Below are positions 42,094 through 52,038 of a stretch of 64,000 nt of DNA, piece by piece. The notes under the pieces are model-generated. The model made no database searches and was not told where the DNA came from. It saw only the letters and a list, made by a program, of their open reading frames with translations. The position numbers and the translations under genes were made by a program. Within the stretch, counting starts at the first letter, position 1, and each line of letters opens with the position of its first letter. The DNA lies in assembly GCA_951640165.1 (NCBI GenBank), contig OX621234.1:2485001-2549000 (forward strand). Reading direction: 5' to 3'. The stretch is from Pseudoips prasinana. Lineage: Eukaryota > Arthropoda > Insecta > Lepidoptera > Nolidae.

Positions 42094-42146
42094 AATAAAA
42101 CATAAGTAAAACAACAGTTAATAAAAGATATGAAACTGTTTTTTTC

Positions 42147-42551
42147 GCCTTAGGTTTCAAACAGATGAGCAGTACCTTGCTGTCGACAGAGCCAACTTCA
42201 GCTGTCGACAGAGGCGACTGCAGCTGTCGCCATTGGTGGGCGTTTGTAGACGACACGTGGACAGCAAAAGCCGACCAATGGCGACAGCTTATTATGAGCG
42301 CAGTGCGCGCGCTACCTTGTCAGTCGACTTTAAATAGACTCAGATAATAGACTTCAGATCACTCGTTCTATTTGAAGTCAATTGAAAAGACAAGGCTGGC
42401 AAGGCCAAAGCTATCGTCATTAGTCGGCGTTTGCTGTCCACGTGTCGATGGCAAACATCGACCAATGTTGGCAGCTGCAGTTGCCGCTGTCGACAGCTGA
42501 AGTTGGCTCTGTCGTCAGAAAAATGCTGCTCGTCTGTACGAGGCCTTATAT
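42147..42551. mobile_element. MITE with about 140-bp inverted repeats
   Basis: 42180-42290 and 42400-42520 are long reverse complements sharing ACAGAGCCAACTTCAGCTGT, GACACGTGGACAGCAAA and others. Outer ends CAGATGAGCAG/CTGCTCGTCTG. The unpaired centre is about 100 bp. Confidence 0.75.
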
Positions 42552-42904
42552 GCCCTGACCTTTTTCTAAAATAATACATTTCTCTTGCATATAATCTTGT
42601 TACACGTACACAGAATATGACGGCTAAATAAATAATATTTTATCAATTTAATTTTTTTTATGTTTCACTTATTTCACCATTTATGATCGCTCGGGCATCA
42701 ATTATGATTGCTCTGGTCGCGAAGTTTTTTTGAACTTAAATATTTCCATAACTGCTTGAGTAAATTGAAGGCCAATAGTAAAAATGTACTATTTGAAAAT
42801 CATTCTTTTTAATGTGATACATAATTACCATTAAATATCAATAACTGAAAAGCACCAGAGCGATCACAAGAATACGCCCGTTTTGGAGATTGATCCAAAT
42901 ACGT

Positions 42905-43180
42905 CAGGCGCTTGATCTTGCGTGAAGGCCTATCCAGTGAGCCATCAGTACCGAGTCCCAGCGGCTGGCACACGCGACCAGAATAGCGCTGGGGCTGCCG
43001 CGAACCCGTGCCATCATCGATGCACAGCGCTTACGCATGATGGCGTGGAAGCCATCCACAACTATGCGATACACCAGGTAGTCGAGCAGCAGCGCCACCT
43101 GTGTAGTAGCTACCACCTAACTGCGGTCGCCAACTCGCATGCCATTCGCGGTGACTACGGCAAACTCCTCCCAGTGTCAA
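42905..43180 (-). pseudogene. CR1/Kiri-like RT C-terminal fragment
   Basis: VDGFHAIMRKRCASMMARVR then GSPSAILVACASRWDS on the minus strand, the same region as the frame at 27120-27335 (YATMRKRC..RVRTSSNSIL). Confidence 0.65.
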
Positions 43181-43182
43181 CG

Positions 43183-43250
43183 TCATAGAAACCTTTGGAG
43201 GAGGGCTATGTCCAGCAGTGAATGTTATCAGGCTGATGATAGTCTGGCCA
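43183..43250 (+). mobile_element. RTE-type 3' end, short
   Basis: ACCTTTGGAGGAGGGCTATG then TCCAGCAGTGAATGTTATCA resembles the RTE terminal sequence at 15700. Confidence 0.45.
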
Positions 43251-43295
43251 TTGATAGATAAGGTATACTCAATACTCAATCGTTTATTTTTTTTA

Positions 43296-43537
43296 TATCT
43301 GGGGACAATGTCACACACATCATCCTAGCCCCAAACTAAGCAAAGCTTGTACTATGGGTGCCAGGCGACGATATACATACTTATATAGATAGATAAATAC
43401 ATAAATGCATAGAAAACGTCCATGACTCAGAAACAAATATTCGTGCTCATCACACAAATATTTGCACTTACCGGGATTCGAACCCAGGACCACCAGCTTT
43501 GTAGGCCGGAGCACTACCAACTAGGCTACGATGACCT
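43296..43537 (-). mobile_element. SINE-A, full length
   Basis: Complement of the whole family, with the tRNA-like head at the right (ACCAACTAGGCTACGATGAC). Confidence 0.8.
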
Positions 43538-43603
43538 GGCTATGATGATATTGCTTCCACAATGTATAACAGATGGTATAATAATCTTATAATTATGTAA
43601 CAA

Positions 43604-43845
43604 CTAGCGGCCCGGTACGTGCTTCGCTACGCTTTTAAGTATTAGTACAAATTGTTGGTATATGGGAGTATAGAAAGATGTTGATTTTACACTTTTTCAA
43701 GACTTTTTTTTAAATTTTCTCTACGTACAAACCTTCCCTGGACTACCACGAATAATTCAAGACCATAATTAGCCAAATCGGTAATTAGGCGTTGTTGAGC
43801 TATAACATTACAACGAAAAGTGGCATTGATTTTTATATATATAGA
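43604..43845 (-). mobile_element. Helitron-like element, family D
   Basis: CTAGCGGCCCGGTACGTGCT to TTTTTATATATATAGA; A and T at the borders. Confidence 0.7.
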
Positions 43846-44220
43846 TTATGGACCCTGTCGGGCACAGCATAGTAGAGGAGAGGAAGAAGGCTTTTTGTTA
43901 ATAATAAAAAGTTTTAGAATTTATGCTATTTGTAAGTATTATTAAGTAGGTATCAGGATGTCTATATATACATATATACAAAATATAACAGTGGCAAAAA
44001 TATGTCTCCCTAAAGAATGGGGGGGATATGCCATAATCGCCACGCTTGGCAAACAGGTTGGTCTTCGCAATTTGATGGTCATAGTTCACAGAAAAACGAT
44101 GCTGCCCGTCCTCTGGTAGGTATTCTCTCGGACGATTTCCACGCCCCCCACGGGATGAGATGAGAACCCGCGACACGAAGCGGCGAGGCGTCTTTGGCGC
44201 TGCGTCACACGTGCAGTCAT
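43846..44220. mobile_element. repeat fragments including a SINE-C head (-)
   Basis: 44005-44085 (GGGGGATATGCCATAATCGC, CACGCTTGGCAAACAGG) has an inverted partner at 14900-14965. 44165-44220 is a SINE-C head on -. The remainder is unassigned. Confidence 0.45.
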
Positions 44221-44706
44221 GTACTACATATACTACTTTTATTTTGTAAATACCTACATACTTATATAGATAACTAGCTGTGCCCCGCGGTTTTACCCGC
44301 GTTCAATTTTATAAATTATCACAGCTCCTCCCCCGTAGGTGATAGCTTGATAATATGTAGCCTATATGTTGACCCGACCTCTTAGTAATATACATGCAAA
44401 ATTTGAAGTGACTGAGTACTTTTTGAGTTTAGCCCGGACATACATACAGACAAACAGACAAAAATTCTAAAAACTATATTTTTGGCTTCGATGTCGGTTG
44501 TAGATCACGCCTCAAATATCCTTTTTTAAAACTATTCAATGTACAGTTTTGACTTTCCTACGATTTTATTATATGTATAGATTACGCCCAGACTCCGGAC
44601 AAAAAAAACCTGTTCATGCACACAAATATCTGTCCTGGGTGGGAATCGAAGCCACGAACTGCGGCGTGGAAAGCAAGCATTTACCAACCATGCCAACAGG
44701 CCGGTC
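44221..44706 (-). mobile_element. SINE-B split by a Helitron-like A element
   Basis: SINE-B tail sequence at 44221-44273, the Helitron-like element at 44274-44581 (CTAG end on the left, -), then the SINE-B head at 44582-44706 with GTGGGAATCGAAGCCACG. The insertion point is the same tail motif (ATATAGATAA) as in the copy at 18428. Confidence 0.7.
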
Positions 44707-44976
44707 AAACGTTGTATTTCCGTATATCACTTGCACCTAATCAGGTATCGCTTTAACTGAACTAATAGAAGCGTCCTTGTTCCCAGTGTTAGCCGCTGCA
44801 CCGCACCATGCATTATTCAAAGGATAAGTTTGCAGGAGCCGGTCCCGGTCTAATGAACACCGGATTCAATTTATAGTCGCCCGTATGTTTCTTTAGTTTG
44901 CATATCTGTAATATCTGTACCATGCACAAAATACGACCGCTTTGAACTGCTAAATTATCATTTAAGTTTTGCGAAA

Positions 44977-45102
44977 TCCTACTAATATTATAAAGGCGAA
45001 AGTTTGTGATAAAATTTGGTATGGAGTTAGCTGACACCTTGTATTAACACATAGGGTATAATTTATAAAGTTTAATGTGGGTAAAACCGCGGGCACAGCT
45101 AG
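44977..45102 (+). mobile_element. Helitron-like element, family B (internally deleted)
   Basis: TCCTACTAATATTATAAAGG to GTGGGTAAAACCGCGGGCAC..CTAG; the GTGTGTATGTTTGTTAC segment is missing. Confidence 0.65.
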
Positions 45103-45550
45103 TTGTAGAATAACTGTGTGTGACAGAATTAGTTTCTAATCATGTAAGCCGAATAAAGTACAATGAATTAAAAAAATACATGCGGGGCAGTTTTTGTGAA
45201 AGTGCGAAGTGAAGCTATTTTTCATTTCTCATACTCGGAAAGTAGTGTTTATTTGATCCGAGTAGCGAGTGGAAGACCTTTGGGCGGTAAAGGCTCATAG
45301 TGATTGCTTCCCTCCCTATGGTGGGATTATATAAAAAAATAGAACTAAATTTGGTTAGACAGATAGCTGCAAAAAATCTAACATACATAAGAAAAATGTG
45401 CACAACGCAGCTAAAAAAGTTTTCATCACCCCATCTCTGAAAGAGTATTTTTGCTCTTCGATATCTGAGCTGAAAAGTTGTTTTTATCATCTAGAGGGTA
45501 AATTTAATTTAGAACATCGTGTGCACTAAGTTTGTGAATGCTAAATATTG
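45103..45550. other. unassigned DNA
   Basis: A 91-codon minus-strand frame (45215-45490) has no family resemblance. Confidence 0.25.
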
Positions 45551-45580
45551 TACAGTGGGACAAGGATACTTATGAACGTG

Positions 45581-45971
45581 TTTTTTTTTATATTTTTTGC
45601 CCTCTTTGGGCAGGCTAAGATCTGTGACCATACCGCCTCGTCTTCAGTTTTAATATTTCTGTTTCAAAGTCAGTCAGTCATGTCCGTCACGTCCGTCACA
45701 GTTATGTCCATCACGTCCGTCACAGTCAAGTCATAGTCCTACCCCAGTAAAGCAGTGGAGACTTTACTAGAGGCATCTATGGAGTTTTGGTTTCAACACG
45801 GAAAATCACAATTCACGGCAATATCGCACTTTCCTCCACTTGTGTACGTTGTCGAAGATGTTATGTCTAAAAATCCACCATATTTACACATAAAAACTCG
45901 AATTTACACCAGTTTTTGAAAATAAAACATAGCCTCGATGCGTCCTTTTCCGCGTTGGCGCCAAAACTCTC
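45581..45971 (-). mobile_element. unclassified poly(A) retroposon, copy 1
   Basis: Flanked by an 11-bp target duplication TTATGAACGTG (45570-45580, 45972-45982). On the minus strand it starts GAGTTTTGGCGCCAACGCGG and ends GCCCAAAGAGGGCAAAAAAT plus an A-run. It is nearly the same unit as 48264-48639, with the same 5' start. Confidence 0.8.
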
Positions 45972-46119
45972 TTATGAACGTGACTGACATTTGTGGGAGG
46001 GCGACACTATGACGGCAAGGGTTGCTTTTAACAAAATTTCCGTAATATTATGGGAAAATTTAACTATGGCAATGGACTGTATCCATTGTATTTTGTATCA
46101 ATTGTATTATAATTATAAC

Positions 46120-46330
46120 TTTGACGGGCCAGTTCGCTTAGTTGGTTGTTTTTTATTCCCACTCAGGACAGATATTTGTGTGCATTAACATGTCTGATTG
46201 TCCCGTGTCAAGGTGTTTAGGTATGTATTTACAAAAGTACTATATCGGCTATTTGATTGCCATGGTACAAGCTTTACTTAGTTTGCGTTCAGATCAGATG
46301 GCCGTGTGTGAATATATTCCCAGGAATATC
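46120..46330 (+). mobile_element. SINE-B, diverged copy
   Basis: CCAGTTCGCTTAGTTGGTTG, ACTCAGGACAGATATTTGTG and TGGTACAAGCTTTACTTAGT follow the family order. Confidence 0.6.
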
Positions 46331-46549
46331 GAACTCTAAAAGTTTATATAGTACCCCATTTACTATCGATTTATTTACTATAAATAATTTAATAGCACAA
46401 GGGAATAAACAGTCATTTTTATCTTTATTAATAAATTTATTTCTAAATTAATATTTAATTCACATTACTTAATACTACGTTAATGAAAAACATCAAACGA
46501 AAAACTAATACACGGGTGCGACTAAAAAATAAAGCATGATAACATTTAC

Positions 46550-46682
46550 CTATCGGGGCGGCAACTCGCTCGTTAACTTTTTCAAACGGAATTATTGAGC
46601 CTTCACTGTGTTTTTCTTTCATGAAAAACTCCTTAACCTTTAGGACTATTTCCCTGACACCACTTTTTATCACTTTCGTCAT
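46550..46682 (-). CDS. first exon of a transposase-like (DDE-type) protein
   Basis: Reads MTKVIKSGVREIVLKVKEFF then MKEKHSEGSIIPFEKVNERV and AAPIG, then a donor (GATAG|GTAAATG). The pattern (basic start, a helix ending in a KEFF-like motif, acidic spacer, then the start of a helix-turn-helix, RVAA..G) resembles the N-terminus of intron-containing Tc1/IS630-like transposases of insects. Its place inside CAGT-ended inverted repeats supports this. No catalytic exon was found in the 1 kb downstream within the element, so this copy is probably defective. The family is inferred from resemblance, not confirmed. Confidence 0.45.
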
Positions 46683-46829
46683 ATTGTTTTAAACCAAATA
46701 ATACAATAATAAACGTAGGAACCGCAGTCAGCAAAGCAAGCTGTGGAGAACTGTCAAAGAGACACTTTCCAAGATGGCGGTGTTAGTTCCACTTTCAGCC
46801 ACGTTCATAAAGATCCTTGTCGCACTATA

Positions 46830-47274
46830 AACCTATTTAGTTCTACCTCTATGGTGCCGAATTTATCATACAACAGAACTTTTTTAATTTATGAAAAATT
46901 GAGACTGAACCTTCATGGTGTACTTTTTTTAACTTTTATTTGCCCAATATTTATATTCTATTACACTCAAGTGTAGCAACGTTACTTTAAGGTTTTATTA
47001 ATAATACCTAAGTATTATTAGTTATAATTTAAAGATTTTCCTGTTATAGTTACATATCATAAGTATTAATACCTAAACTGAAAAAATAGTATTTATAATA
47101 AGATATTTTTTCGCATTTAGTCATTTCTTCGCTGAGGTGTTATGAAAAGTTACGTGTTGCACTCGAGTGCAAAGATTTTTCACCTTGTGCTCTTTTGATT
47201 TCCTCGCTAATGCTCAGGATTCAAATTTTTTAAATCAAAATTGAGCACGTGGTTAAATCGTCAACAGCGCTTCA
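46830..47274. other. unassigned AT-rich DNA
   Basis: Nothing recognised. Confidence 0.25.
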
Positions 47275-47490
47275 TTCCTACTGAGTTGTTGGTTTACTGG
47301 TTACCTTGACTGCTAATCTGGAGGTCGTGGGTTCGATCCCCATCCACGACAAGTCTTTGTAACATGAGTAAGATTATTTGTCCTAGGTAATAAAAAAATA
47401 TTTATGATATGTATTTACTTATTATGAAAATATATATAAGTATGTTTATCGGTTGTCTGGTTAGCATAATACAGGGTCTGTCTAGTGTGT
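47275..47490 (+). mobile_element. SINE-F (tRNA-headed), single copy
   Basis: Head TGTTGGTTTACTGGTTACCT with B-box GGGTTCGATCCCC. The tail GGTTGTCTGGTTAGCATAAT is a relative of the SINE-A/B tails. Its tail is the first part of the 123-bp tandem repeat. Confidence 0.6.
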
Positions 47491-48263
47491 TATAGTAGGG
47501 CCAATCAAATAGATCACATTTGACATCTGTCAGTTATTAGGATAATAAAAAAATATATATAAGTATGTTTATCGGTTGTCTGGTTAGCATAATACAGGGT
47601 CTGTCTAGTGTGTTATAGTAGGGCCAATCAAATAGATCACATTTGACATCTGTCAGTTATTAGGATAATAAAAAAATATATATAAGTATGTTTATCGGTT
47701 GTCTGGTTAGCATAATACAGGGTCTGTCTAGTGTGTTATAGTAGGGCCAATCAAATAGATCACATTTGACATCTGTCAGTTATTAGGATAATAAAAAAAT
47801 ATATATAAGTATGTTTATCGGTTGTCTGGTTAGCATAATACAGGGTCTGTCTAGTGTGTTATAGTAGGGCCAATCAAATAGATCACATTTGACATCTGTC
47901 AGTTATTAGGATAATAAAAAAATATATATAAGTATGTTTATCGGTTGTCTGGTTAGCATAATACAGGGTCTGTCTAGTGTGTTATAGTAGGGCCAATCAA
48001 ATAGATCACATTTGACATCTGTCAGTTATTAGGATAATAAAAAAATATATATAAGTATGTTTATCGGTTGTCTGGTTAGCATAATACAGGGTCTGTCTAG
48101 TGTGTTATAGTAGGGCCAATCAAATAGATCACATTTGACATCTGTCAGTTATTAGGATAATAAAAAAATATATATAAGTATGTTTATCGGTTGTCTGGTT
48201 GGCAGAATACAGGGTCTGTCTAGTGTGTTATAGTAGGGCCAATCAAATAGATCACATTTGACA
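47425..48263. repeat. 123-bp minisatellite, 7 copies
   Basis: TATGTTTATCGG starts at 47441, 47564, 47687, 47810, 47933, 48056 and 48179: exactly 123 bp each time. Copies are almost identical; the last has two changes (GGTTGGCAGAATA). The unit joins SINE-F tail to the left end of a MITE. Confidence 0.95.
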
Positions 48264-48639
48264 GGAGTTTTGGCGCCAACGCGGAAAAAGACGCATCGAG
48301 GCTATGTTTTATTTTCAAAAACTGGTGTAATTTTTTATGTGTAAATATGGTGGATTTTTAGACATAACATCTTCGACAACGTACACAAGTGGAGGAAAGT
48401 GCAATATTGCCGTGAATTGTGATTTTCCGTGTTGAAACCAAAACTCCATAGAAGCCTCTAGTAAAGTCTCCACTGCTTTACTCGGATAGGACTATGACTT
48501 GACTGTGACGGACGTGACGGACATGACTGTGACGGACGTGACGGATATGACTGACTGACTTTGAAATTTATATATTACAACTGAAGACGAGGCGGTATGG
48601 TCACAGACCTTAGCCTGCCCAAAGAGGGCAAAAAAAAAA
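48264..48639 (+). mobile_element. unclassified poly(A) retroposon, copy 2
   Basis: 12-bp target duplication TCACATTTGACA (48252-48263, 48640-48651) and a 10-A tail. No tRNA-, 5S- or 7SL-like head seen. It carries a short GACGGACGTGACGGA internal repeat. It inserted into the seventh minisatellite copy. Confidence 0.85.
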
Positions 48640-48695
48640 TCACATTTGACATCTGTCAGTTATAAGTATAATAAAAAAAATACCTTATTTCGTAA

Positions 48696-48868
48696 TCACA
48701 CTTATATTATAAAGGCGAAAGTTTGTGAGTGTGTGACTGCGTATGTTTGTTACTTCTTCGCGTCTAAACGGCTGGAGCGATACTAATAAAATTTGGTATG
48801 GAGTTAGCTGACATGCTGGATTAACACATAGGTTATTTATAAAGTTTAACGCAGGTAAAACCGCGGGG
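48696..48868 (+). mobile_element. Helitron-like element, family B
   Basis: TCACACTTATATTATAAAGG to CGCAGGTAAAACCGCGGGG; the CTAG end is mutated or lost. Confidence 0.6.
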
Positions 48869-49015
48869 ATAAAAGTAAATCGTAATTGAAAAAAAATTGC
48901 AAATGTGCAGTTCTAACTATGAAGAAATAAATAATACTCAATGCCCACCGGTTAAGATGACGTTGATGAATTTTCATGAAGTGTCAAATGTGATCTATTG
49001 AATTGGCCCTACTTT

Positions 49016-49289
49016 AGTTGTCCCAACGTATTAAAAAACAAAAATGGCCGAAAACTGTGTACCTAGGGAGTGAAAGAAAGCGTGAGAAGGACAGGAGACC
49101 GGGAAATCGTCATAGAAGAAATACGTTTTCACTGTAATTATCCCTATTATTAAATTAATAGACAGATAACATAATGTTAAATGATTGCCTAAGACATCTA
49201 TTTGGGGCAGAACTAATAACTTAAATTAATTAGATTTGCCTACCAACGCGAGAATAAAATTGTTGTCGTATTCGAATTCATTACGGGAT
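49016..49289. other. unassigned DNA
   Basis: Nothing recognised. Confidence 0.25.
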
Positions 49290-49545
49290 TCATTCATCAT
49301 CATTATCATCATATCAGTCGAAAGACGTCCACTGCTGGACAAAGGCCTCCCCCTAGGATCTCCACAATAGCCGGTCCTGCGCCGCCCGCGTCCAGCGGCT
49401 TCCCGCGACCCGCACAAGACCGTCGGTCCACCGTGTAGGGGGCCTGCCCACGCTGCGTCTTCCGGTTCGTGGTCGCCACTCGAGAACTGCCCCATCAGTT
49501 CTACGAGCTATGTGCCACTGCCCACTGCCACTTCAGTTTGGCGAT
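49290..49545 (-). mobile_element. RTE 3' fragment
   Basis: CATCATATCAGTCGAAAGAC, GGCCTCCCCCTAGGATCTCC and CCTGCCCACGCTGCGTCTTC match 4240-4410; it breaks off near 49545. Confidence 0.75.
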
Positions 49546-49670
49546 TCTTTATTTAATTTAAATTGATGAAAGATGGCTTCATCTCGATATCTTAACATAT
49601 CTCCATCATGTAACAGTTCATTATTCATTGTGTTCATCACTTAAAAATACTTGTGGCTGAAGGATAGTCG

Positions 49671-49940
49671 ACGGGCCTGTTGGCGTGGTTGGCAAATGCT
49701 TGCTTTTCACGCTGCAGGTCGTGGGTTCGATTCCCACCTAGGATAGATATTTGTGTTCGTGAACATGTCTGTTTGTCCTGAGTCTGGGTGTAATTATCTT
49801 TATAAGTATATATTTACAAAAGAAAAGTAGTATATGTATATCAGTTCTCTTATTTCCATAGTACCAGGTCTGCTTAGTTTGGGATCAGATGGCTGTGTGT
49901 AAATATTGTCCTAGGATATTAGTATTATTATTATTAATAG
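49671..49940 (+). mobile_element. SINE-B, full length
   Basis: The best-preserved family member: GGCGTGGTTGGCAAATGCTT, B-box GGGTTCGATTCCC, and an AGTATTATTATTATTA end. Confidence 0.85.
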
Positions 49941-50117
49941 CTGTATTTATTTATTTTAAATTTAAAAAAAGTGGTAACTTCCTCTCGAAATCAGGTTAGC
50001 CAAAAGCCGCTTTTCTTTCAAAAGGAAGCTAAGAGAGCACATTCTAAACAACTTGTAAGCAAAATTGTGCCTTCTCTATCTATTAAATTATATATGTATA
50101 GTATATTATAGTAGTAA

Positions 50118-50442
50118 TCTACACATATAATAAAATCGTAGGTAAGTCAAAACTGTACATTGAATATTTATTTTAAAGGATAGTTGGGGCGTGATCTACT
50201 ATCGATATCGAAGCCAAAAATATAGTTATTATAATTTTTGCATGTACCTATGTCTGTTTGTCTGTATGTGTGTCCGGGCTAAAATCAAAAAGTACTGCAT
50301 GGATTAACTTTAAATTTTGCATGAATATTACTAAGAGGTCGGGTCAACATATTGGTAACATATTATCACGCTATCACCTACGGGGGAGGAGCTATGGTAA
50401 TTTATATATTTTAACGCGGGTAAAACCGCGGAGCACAGCTAG
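50118..50442 (+). mobile_element. Helitron-like element, family A (complete)
   Basis: A|TCTACACATATAATAAAATC to AACGCGGGTAAAACCGCGG..CAGCTAG|T. Confidence 0.75.
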
Positions 50443-50534
50443 TAGTATTGTATATATTAGATATTATTCATTCATGTATAAACATATATATTTAAATTAA
50501 TTATTTATCCAATCTGCACCTACCTACTTTTTAA

Positions 50535-50635
50535 TCTCTGCACCATGTCAAGGTCGACAGGGAGAAAATCCTACGACATTAAGTCCACCTCTGTACAAAA
50601 TTGTTCATAAAGTTTTTAAATAAGTAAAATAAATA
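50535..50635 (+). mobile_element. non-LTR 3' end
   Basis: TCGACAGGGAGAAAATCCTA, CCACCTCTGTACAAAATTGT and an AAATAAGTAAAATAAATAA tail; the complement of 34117-34240. Confidence 0.6.
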
Positions 50636-51240
50636 ACAATCTGTATTTTTTGTAAAATTAGTTTGTGTGATTTTTCTGATTAGATGTGAACACTTTTTAA
50701 TTACAATAATGGAAAATCTATATACTACTATCATGAACCGAACCCTTTAAATCCACTACCCTTAAGTTTATGTAGGCACACCCGATGTCCATAATCCAAC
50801 CAAACTTGAACCAGCTTAAAAGTGACATATGGAAGCATAAACACATAAACTCAACTCTTGAGATTACTTTAACTTACGATGTGTATGTTACACGGATTTA
50901 TTATGCCGACTTCAAGCTGAGGTTAAGCCATATTCCAACTTAGCGCCGTTCTTACTTAGTCAAAGCATACAGGGATTAACACATCTCATGTGTGTACTTA
51001 GTGGAGAAGATATTTAAGGAGAAACTATAAGGCATTTCTAGTTTGAATTGTGATAAGCTTTGGTCTAAAAGCTACTGCGAGATGGAAAGAAAACATAGAT
51101 TAGTTCTTAACACTAAGTACTGAAACTTGTGAATGTCTAGAAATGGCCTAAGAAAGGAACCTTTATTGTACTCTAGCTGCTTATTGTTAGTAGTGTACAA
51201 ATGTAGAATATAATAACTAAAATCTGATATTTAAATACCC
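50636..51240. other. unassigned DNA
   Basis: No coding signature; possibly a retroelement 3' UTR, without support. Confidence 0.25.
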
Positions 51241-51850
51241 TGGGACATTACTTACACACGGCCTATTAATTTAAGACTTTTAATTGTTAACAAAAAGCTG
51301 ACATAGTTTAATGAATTCCATGACTGTTATTGAATTTAATCTAGGTTAAGACACTTCTTACATTTAAATTTTGTACGTCATTAAGTTGGCAAAACATAGC
51401 GGTTTAACTTTATACCTGTATACGAGTAACACCCATGTAATATGTACCTATGTTTACGAAATAAAGAATACTGAATACCATCTGAACCCAAATTAAACAG
51501 AGCTATGCAGTACTATGTCAAAGTCAAAGTCAAAAATAATTTAGTACGTAAAAAAAATACATTTAACTATGTGGAAATATATTTAAGATTAATTACAATC
51601 ATGTGTGTTAACTCAGAACAACTCAATCCCAAGCACTTTTGTCAATCAAATAATCAGAAATTTTGTAATATTTGCCCTGCTACACAATTGGCTTTAATAA
51701 GTCTTTTAAAGTTATTCGTAGACAATTCTCTAATATCATTGGGAAGTTTGTTATAGAATCTTATACATTGCCCCATAAAAGAGTTATTTATTTTGTGGAG
51801 ACGGGTAGTATGCAATACATTCATTATGGAAACCAGATAACTGATATCAC
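51241..51850 (-). mobile_element. SINE-B remnants broken by a retrotransposon tail
   Basis: GGGACATTACTTACACACGG (51241) and 51487-51511 (AAATTAAACAGAGC) are SINE-B 3' sequence. The match resumes at 51828 (GGAAACCAGATAACTGATAT). The inserted piece starts with (GTCAAA)n at 51515. Confidence 0.5.
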
Positions 51851-51881
51851 GTGACTTAAATCCAACATGGCGGACTAACAA
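51512..51881 (-). pseudogene. non-LTR retrotransposon C-terminal fragment
   Basis: Minus-strand TTRLHKINNSFMGQCIRFYN then KLPNDIRELSTNNFKRLIK, typical of the end of a CR1/Jockey-like RT protein. The 3' end has a TTTGAC tandem tail. The upstream frame is lost. Confidence 0.6.
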
Positions 51882-52038
51882 GATGCCGGAGGTTTTGTAA
51901 TTTTAGGAGCGTGCTAAAAGCGTGTTTTTTAAACTATTATACTAACTAGAGATCGCACCTGTTTCAAACTCAACGATACAATTCTATTGTCAAAGACTAT
52001 AGACATTAAAGGCAAATCATATTAATCTGTCTTTAGTT

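Larger units (their letters stand above)
40160..42896. mobile_element. candidate DNA transposon with subterminal TGATCGCTCTGG repeats
   Basis: Possible inverted ends are GGGTCGATCTTCAGAG (40160) and the complement of the right end, GGATCAATCTCCAAAA (42896): 12 of 16 match, and all mismatches are transitions. AAAT lies on both outer sides. A degenerate 12-mer TGATYGCTMTGG occurs at 40341, 40542, 40702, 40732, 40888, 40902, 40923 (inverted), 42683, 42704 and 42855 (inverted), clustered near the two ends. Nothing similar was noticed elsewhere in the window. The interior has exon-like remnants and a nested MITE. The superfamily is not recognised. Confidence 0.5.
45551..46829 (-). mobile_element. 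Tc1/mariner-type DNA transposon with nested inserts
   Basis: TA plus CAGTGGGACAAGGATACTTA at the left is mirrored at the right (46800-46829, reading inward TAGTGCGACAAGGATCTTTA); 26 of 30 positions match. The CAGT start and TA flanks fit the Tc1 group. The interior carries a transposase-like first exon on the minus strand, plus a retroposon (45581) and a SINE-B (46120). Confidence 0.6.
47492..49015. mobile_element. MITE (GGGCCAAT type), ends separated by tandem repeat and inserts
   Basis: The left end AGTAGGGCCAATCAAATAGA (in every repeat copy) is the complement of the right end at 48979-49015 (TCTATTGAATTGGCCCTACT). The interior is shared with 25415-25872. Confidence 0.7.

Noticed and set aside
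47425..48263. Regular repeats resembling a CRISPR array
   Set aside because: The unit is 123 bp of continuous tandem DNA with no unique spacers, in a eukaryotic genome, and is explained by SINE/MITE junction amplification.
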